Shown here: positions 60,685 to 64,000 of the stretch, piece by piece
Numbering within the stretch: the stretch's first letter is position 1
How the letters are laid out: every line of letters starts with the position of its first letter
From: Lysobacter enzymogenes
GTDB taxonomy: Bacteria; Pseudomonadota; Gammaproteobacteria; Xanthomonadales; Xanthomonadaceae
Direction of reading: 5' to 3'
Assembly: GCF_017355525.1 (NCBI RefSeq)
Contig: NZ_CP067395.1
Location: 5,468,501-5,532,500, forward strand
Length of the DNA: 64,000 nucleotides
The notes under the pieces: generated by a model
What the model was told of the DNA's origin: nothing
Seen by the model: only the letters and a program-made list of their open reading frames with translations
The model's database searches: none
Position numbers and translations under genes: made by a program

Positions 60685-61626
60685 TCACGCCACCGCCGCC
60701 AACCGCTGCGCCAGGCCCTCGCCGACCATCTGCGGAATCCGCTCGACCAACAAATCGATCGCCACCCGCGTACGCAGCGGCAGGTAGTGCGTGTGCGGCC
60801 ACACCGCGCTGATGCGGCTGCCGACCACGCGGTCGGCGTGCATCACCATCTGCAATTCGCCGCTGCGCAGATAACGGCTCAGCAGCCAGCACGGCAACTG
60901 CGCCAGGCCCGCGCCGGCGACCGCGGCGTCGGCGATGGCCTGCAGGTCGTCGAAGCGCAGCCGCGCGTTGACCTGCGGTTCGCGCACCTCGCCGGCGCCG
61001 TCGCGCAGGCGCCACGGCACGATCTGGCCGTGGCGGCCGTAGATCACCGCGTCGTGCCCGGCGAAGTCGTCGATCTCGCGCGGCAGCCCGCGCTTGGCCA
61101 GATACGCCGGCGCCGCGCAGATGCCCAGGTGTTCCTCGGTCAGCCGGCGCGCGGCCAAGGTGGCGCTGTCGCGCAGGCGGCCGACGCGGATGCCGAGGTC
61201 GTAACCCTCCTCGACCAGATCGACCATGCGGTCGTTGAACGACAGATCGATCTCCAGCTTCGGGTGCCGCCGCGACAGCTCCAGCACCACCGGCGCCACG
61301 CAATGGCGGCCGAACATCACCGGCGCGCTGATCCGTAGCCGCCCGCTCGGCTCGCGCCGGCCGCTGTCGAGCGCGGCCTCGGCGGCGTCGAGTTCGGCCA
61401 GGGCTTTGACGCAGCGTTCGTAATAGGCCTGGCCGTCCTCGCTGAGGCTCTGGCGGCGGGTGCTGCGGTGGAACAGGCGCACGCCGAGCTGTTGTTCGAG
61501 CCGGGCGATGCGCTTGCCGATCGCCGAACGGGTGACCCCGAGGCGGTCGGCGGCGACCGCGAAGCTGCCGGCCTCGGCCGACTGGACGAAGGCGACGATG
61601 CCGAGCAGGCGGTCGTTGACGGCCAT
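60685..61626 (-). CDS. LysR family transcriptional regulator
   Basis: 313 residues. N-terminal helix-turn-helix (SFAVAADRLGVTRSAIGKRIARLEQQLGVRLFHRSTRR) and a substrate-binding domain (about 90-300) of the CrgA/DsdC-like group (GRLRISAPVMFGRHCVAPVV). It diverges from an alcohol-dehydrogenase-like gene over 135 nt, the usual arrangement in which the regulator controls its neighbour. A 10-bp palindrome ACGATATCGT (61688-61697) in that gap is a candidate site. Effector unknown. Confidence 0.94.
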   Translation of the reverse strand: MAVNDRLLGIVAFVQSAEAGSFAVAADRLGVTRSAIGKRIARLEQQLGVRLFHRSTRRQSLSEDGQAYYERCVKALAELDAAEAALDSGRREPSGRLRISAPVMFGRHCVAPVVLELSRRHPKLEIDLSFNDRMVDLVEEGYDLGIRVGRLRDSATLAARRLTEEHLGICAAPAYLAKRGLPREIDDFAGHDAVIYGRHGQIVPWRLRDGAGEVREPQVNARLRFDDLQAIADAAVAGAGLAQLPCWLLSRYLRSGELQMVMHADRVVGSRISAVWPHTHYLPLRTRVAIDLLVERIPQMVGEGLAQRLAAVA

Positions 61627-61687
61627 GGGATTGGTTCCAGTGAGGATACGGAGAGTGGAAGGAATCTAACCACTAAAGCGCGTGGGG

Positions 61688-61697
61688 CGACGATATC
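61688..61697. promoter_or_regulatory. Palindrome in LysR/oxidoreductase gap
   Basis: ACGATATCGT, perfect 10-bp palindrome about 65 nt from both starts. It may be part of a LysR site, but does not show the classical T-N11-A spacing clearly. Confidence 0.4.
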
Positions 61698-61761
61698 GTA
61701 GCGCCTCCCGGTCGCAGCGTCGTCCCGACGCGCCCGGTTCCCCCTGTATCCGGAGTATTTC

Positions 61762-62778
61762 ATGAAGGCTTACCGCATCCGCGCCGGCGCCGGCATCGAC
61801 TCGCTGACCCTCGCCGACGAGGCCGCCGCGCCGCTGCGCGCCGGGCAGATCCGCCTGCGCGTGCGCGCGGTGTCGCTGAACTTCCGCGACCTGATGATCG
61901 CCGACGGCCGCTACCTGGCCGGCGGCGAGCGCCCGGTGATTCCTGGGTCCGACGCGGTCGCCGAGGTGATCGAGCTCGGCCCCGAGGTCGGCGCCTGGAA
62001 GCTCGGCGACCGCGTCGCGACCAGCTTCTTCCCGTATTGGCACGGCGGCGCGGCGACCCCGCACAACACCCGCGCGCCGTTCGGCGCCGACGCCGACGGC
62101 GTGCTGGCGCAGCAGATCGTGGTCGACCAGGGCTCGGTGTTCGCAGTGCCCGCGCATCTCGACGATGCCCAGGCCGCGACCCTGACCTGCGCCGGCGTCA
62201 CCGCCTGGAACGCGCTGTTCGTCGAAGGACGCCTGCGCCCGGGCCAGAGCGTGCTGCTGCTCGGCACCGGCGGCGTCTCGATCTGGGGCCTGCAACTGGC
62301 CAAGGCGGCGGGGCTGCGCGCCATCGTCACCTCGTCCAGCGACGAAAAACTCGAACGCGCGCGCGCGCTCGGCGCCGACGCCACGATCAACTACCGCACC
62401 CATCCCGAGTGGCAGGACGAAGTGCTGCGCCTGACCGGCGGCGCCGGCGTCGATGCGGTGCTGGAAGTCGGCGGCAGCGGCACTCTGGCGCGCTCGGTGC
62501 GCGCGGCGGCGATGAACGGCACCGTCGCGATCATCGGCGGCGTCAGCGGCTTCGGCGGCGAGCTCGACGCGATCGCGCTGATCATGGGCGCCAAGCGCCT
62601 GGCCGGCATCTTCGTCGGCAGCCGCGCGATGGGCGAGGATCTGTCGCGTTTCGTCGAGGTCAACCGGATCGTGCCGGTGGTCGACCGCACGTTCGGGTTC
62701 GAGCAGGCGCGCGAGGCTTACCGGTATCTCGAAAGCGGGTCGCACTTCGGCAAGGTGACGATTCGGGTCGCGGAGTAG
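61762..62778 (+). CDS. Zinc-independent MDR oxidoreductase (quinone reductase/alcohol dehydrogenase-like)
   Basis: 338 residues with GGAG 8 nt before the ATG. Medium-chain dehydrogenase/reductase fold: LRVRAVSLNFRDLMIADGRY, IPGSDAVAEVIELG and GVTAWNALFV, then the NADPH Rossmann loop LLLGTGGVSIWGLQLAKAAG. The structural and catalytic zinc Cys of true alcohol dehydrogenases are missing, placing it with quinone oxidoreductase-like enzymes. Divergent from a LysR regulator. The last 20 bases of the gene are duplicated 132 nt downstream together with a repeat arm. Confidence 0.93.
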   Translation: MKAYRIRAGAGIDSLTLADEAAAPLRAGQIRLRVRAVSLNFRDLMIADGRYLAGGERPVIPGSDAVAEVIELGPEVGAWKLGDRVATSFFPYWHGGAATPHNTRAPFGADADGVLAQQIVVDQGSVFAVPAHLDDAQAATLTCAGVTAWNALFVEGRLRPGQSVLLLGTGGVSIWGLQLAKAAGLRAIVTSSSDEKLERARALGADATINYRTHPEWQDEVLRLTGGAGVDAVLEVGGSGTLARSVRAAAMNGTVAIIGGVSGFGGELDAIALIMGAKRLAGIFVGSRAMGEDLSRFVEVNRIVPVVDRTFGFEQAREAYRYLESGSHFGKVTIRVAE

Positions 62779-62888
62779 GGCGGCTCGGTGCGGTAGTCGC
62801 CCGGCTGCGGCGGGTTGCGCCGTAGCCGGGGTGGCGCGGTCGCGACTTGCGTCGCTCCTACAGTCGGGCGCGCGCGCGTCGGCCTCGC
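62757..62888. repeat. 132-bp tandem duplication, copy 1
   Basis: Starts in the last codons of the MDR gene (GACGATTCGGGTCGCGGAGT) and ends GTCGGCCTCGC, including a TTGCGTCGCTCCTACAGTCG repeat arm. It has diverged from copy 2 mainly in the middle. Confidence 0.85.
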
Positions 62889-63154
62889 GACGATTCGGGT
62901 CGCGGAGTGAGGCGTGCCGGTGAGGCAGTGCCCCGGCTGCGTTGGGTTGCGCCGTAGCCGGGGTTTCGCGGTCGCGACTTGCGTCGCTCCTACAGTCGGG
63001 GTGCATGCATCGGCCTCGCCCTGTAGGAACGGCGCGAGCCGCGACCGCGTCGCGACAGATCGCGCCGCAGCCATGCGACCATCCGCCGATGCCGCAACCG
63101 CCCCGCGCATGCGATCTTGACGGCCCCGCCCACGGACCCGCCTGCGCCGCCGCC
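62779..63154. other. 376-nt intergenic region, duplicated repeats
   Basis: Filled by the tandem duplication and an inverted CTGTAGGA arm. No gene is supported; the longer open frames through it are repeat sequence. Confidence 0.6.
62889..63019. repeat. 131-bp tandem duplication, copy 2
   Basis: GACGATTCGGGTCGCGGAGT recurs exactly 132 nt after copy 1, now as non-coding DNA, followed by the same repeat arm and ATCGGCCTCGC. A third, inverted repeat arm (CTGTAGGAACGGCGCGAGCC) follows at 63021-63051. Confidence 0.85.
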
Positions 63155-63697
63155 ATGACCGACACCGCCGATCTTCCCGCGATCCGCCGCGCCCACGCCG
63201 GCGACGCCGACGCGCTCGCCCTGGCCGGCGCGGCGACGTTCCTGGAAACCTTCGCCGGCATCCTCGCCGGCGCCGACATCGTCGCCCACTGCCGCAAGCA
63301 GCACGCGCCCGAGCTGTACGCGCGCAGCCTGGCCGACCCGGCCAACGCGCTGTGGCTCGCCGAAACCGCGGCCGGCGCGGCGCCGGTCGGCTTCGCCATG
63401 CTCACGCCGCCGCATCTGCCGTTGGCCGACCTGCGCGCGGACGACCTCGAGCTCAAGCGCATCTACCTGCTGTCGCGCTTCCACGGCGGCGGCACCGGCC
63501 GGCGCCTGATGCAGCACGCGGTCGACGAAGCCCGCGCGCGCGGCGCCGGGCGGCTGCTGCTCGGCGTGTACGCCGGCAACGCGCGCGCGCTGGCGTTCTA
63601 TGCGCGCTGCGGTTATGCGCAGGTCGGCGAGCGCGAGTTCCAGGTCGGCGCCAACACCTACCACGACGCGATCCTGGCGCTGGAGCTGCGCGCATGA
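63155..63697 (+). CDS. GNAT family N-acetyltransferase
   Basis: 180 residues from ATG 63155. GNAT fold with the acetyl-CoA loop in LSRFHGGGTGRRLMQHAVDEA (R/Q-x-x-G-x-G/A type) and the C-terminal NARALAFYARCGYAQVGEREFQVG typical of the family. It acetylates an amine on a small molecule or protein N-terminus; substrate unknown. Its stop overlaps the next gene's start (ATGA), and the next gene is another GNAT, so they form a pair. Confidence 0.92.
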   Translation: MTDTADLPAIRRAHAGDADALALAGAATFLETFAGILAGADIVAHCRKQHAPELYARSLADPANALWLAETAAGAAPVGFAMLTPPHLPLADLRADDLELKRIYLLSRFHGGGTGRRLMQHAVDEARARGAGRLLLGVYAGNARALAFYARCGYAQVGEREFQVGANTYHDAILALELRA

Positions 63698-64000
63698 GCG
63701 ATGCCGGCGGCCTCAGCATCGAAGCCTTGACCGAAGCCGACCTGCACGCCGCGGCCGGGTTCGACGCCAGCTTCGTCGTCCACCAGCGCGTGCGCCTGTC
63801 GATGCGCGAGGACGGCGGCTTGAGCTACATCTCCGAACCGCTGCGCCCGCCGTACCGCAAACACTACCGCGACGACGCCGATGCCGAAGCGCTGCGCGAA
63901 TACCTCGGCGACGGCGCCGACTTCGCCGCGTACCTCGCGCGCAAGGACGGCCAGGTCGTCGGCCGCGTGCTGCTGTCGCGCACCTGGAACGGCTACGCCG
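63694..64000 (+). CDS. GNAT family N-acetyltransferase, 3' end outside window
   Basis: First 102 residues only. The start ATG 63694 overlaps the previous stop (ATGA). The visible part reads FDASFVVHQRVRLSMREDGG, SYISEPLRPPYRKHYRDD and GQVVGRVLLSRTWNGYA, a layout like streptothricin-type acetyltransferases (Sat), in which the central strand RxxxxRxWNGYA leads to the CoA loop. Whether it confers drug resistance cannot be told from the N-terminal half. Coupled to the upstream GNAT. Confidence 0.82.
   Translation, partial: MSDAGGLSIEALTEADLHAAAGFDASFVVHQRVRLSMREDGGLSYISEPLRPPYRKHYRDDADAEALREYLGDGADFAAYLARKDGQVVGRVLLSRTWNGYA

Noticed and set aside
61627..61761. Classical LysR T-N11-A site
   Set aside because: Several loose matches exist but none is clearly better than chance; only the ACGATATCGT palindrome was reported.

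Overview
The window is high-GC, densely coded chromosomal DNA from a gammaproteobacterium of the Xanthomonadaceae, most likely Lysobacter or a close relative. Pointers are several S46 dipeptidyl peptidases in a row, an Ax21-like outer-membrane protein, a Xanthomonas-type nucleotide pyrophosphatase/phosphodiesterase, three TonB-dependent receptors, the folC-dedD-cvpA-purF order, and many palindromic CTGTAGGAGCGGCGC repeats typical of this family. I see no prophage, IS element, CRISPR array, rRNA, tRNA or biosynthetic cluster. The species assignment is inference.

Layout. 0-6.7 kb: three tandem S46 serine dipeptidyl peptidases (the first cut by the window edge), then three tiny paralogous exported proteins on the minus strand (6.9-8.1 kb). 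8.7-13 kb: serA with a histidine phosphatase 4 nt downstream, then two paralogous periplasmic TonB_C-domain proteins. 13.1-19.2 kb: folC-dedD-cvpA-purF plus a DUF455 ferritin-like gene overlapping purF. 19.4-25.7 kb: an S9 (DPP-IV-like) peptidase, two unknown proteins and a TonB receptor. 25.9-33.6 kb: lpxH, gltX, zur, an MFS exporter with its MarR regulator, and a ZnuD-like TonB receptor diverging from a MerC-domain gene over a Zur box. 33.8-40 kb: ribosomal protein THX with an unusual tail, an Ax21-like barrel, a DUF6348-like gene overlapping an M19 dipeptidase, and divergent hutI/hutF. 40-42.2 kb: ogt overlapping an Ada-AlkA fusion gene. 42.5-54.6 kb: a basic-secretory-protein metallopeptidase, a third TonB receptor, a beta-helix/FnIII exported protein, NPP phosphodiesterase, small exported proteins, a TetR regulator, hutU and an SRPBCC protein. 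54.8-64 kb: a MATE exporter, small unknown genes, a VOC protein, a CsgG-like protein, an AAA ATPase, a LysR/oxidoreductase divergent pair and two overlapping GNAT genes, the last cut by the edge.

How the genes work together. Protein and peptide use dominates: S46 and S9 dipeptidyl peptidases, an M19 dipeptidase and a BSP-type metallopeptidase, with histidine breakdown (HutU, HutI, HutF) taking up one product. HutF implies the formylglutamate branch; hutH and hutG are not in the window. A zinc theme links Zur, its probable operator at 33138-33160, and the divergent ZnuD-like receptor and MerC gene. Alkylation repair is concentrated in the Ada-AlkA/Ogt pair.

The most interesting leads are the Zur-controlled divergent pair with a readable promoter, the likely leaderless self-regulated marR, the S46 triplet that differs at the specificity residue, the three mini-proteins, the paired TonB_C proteins with an unnamed C-terminal region, the CsgG-SH3-like protein, and a recent 132-bp tandem duplication that copies a gene end together with a repeat.
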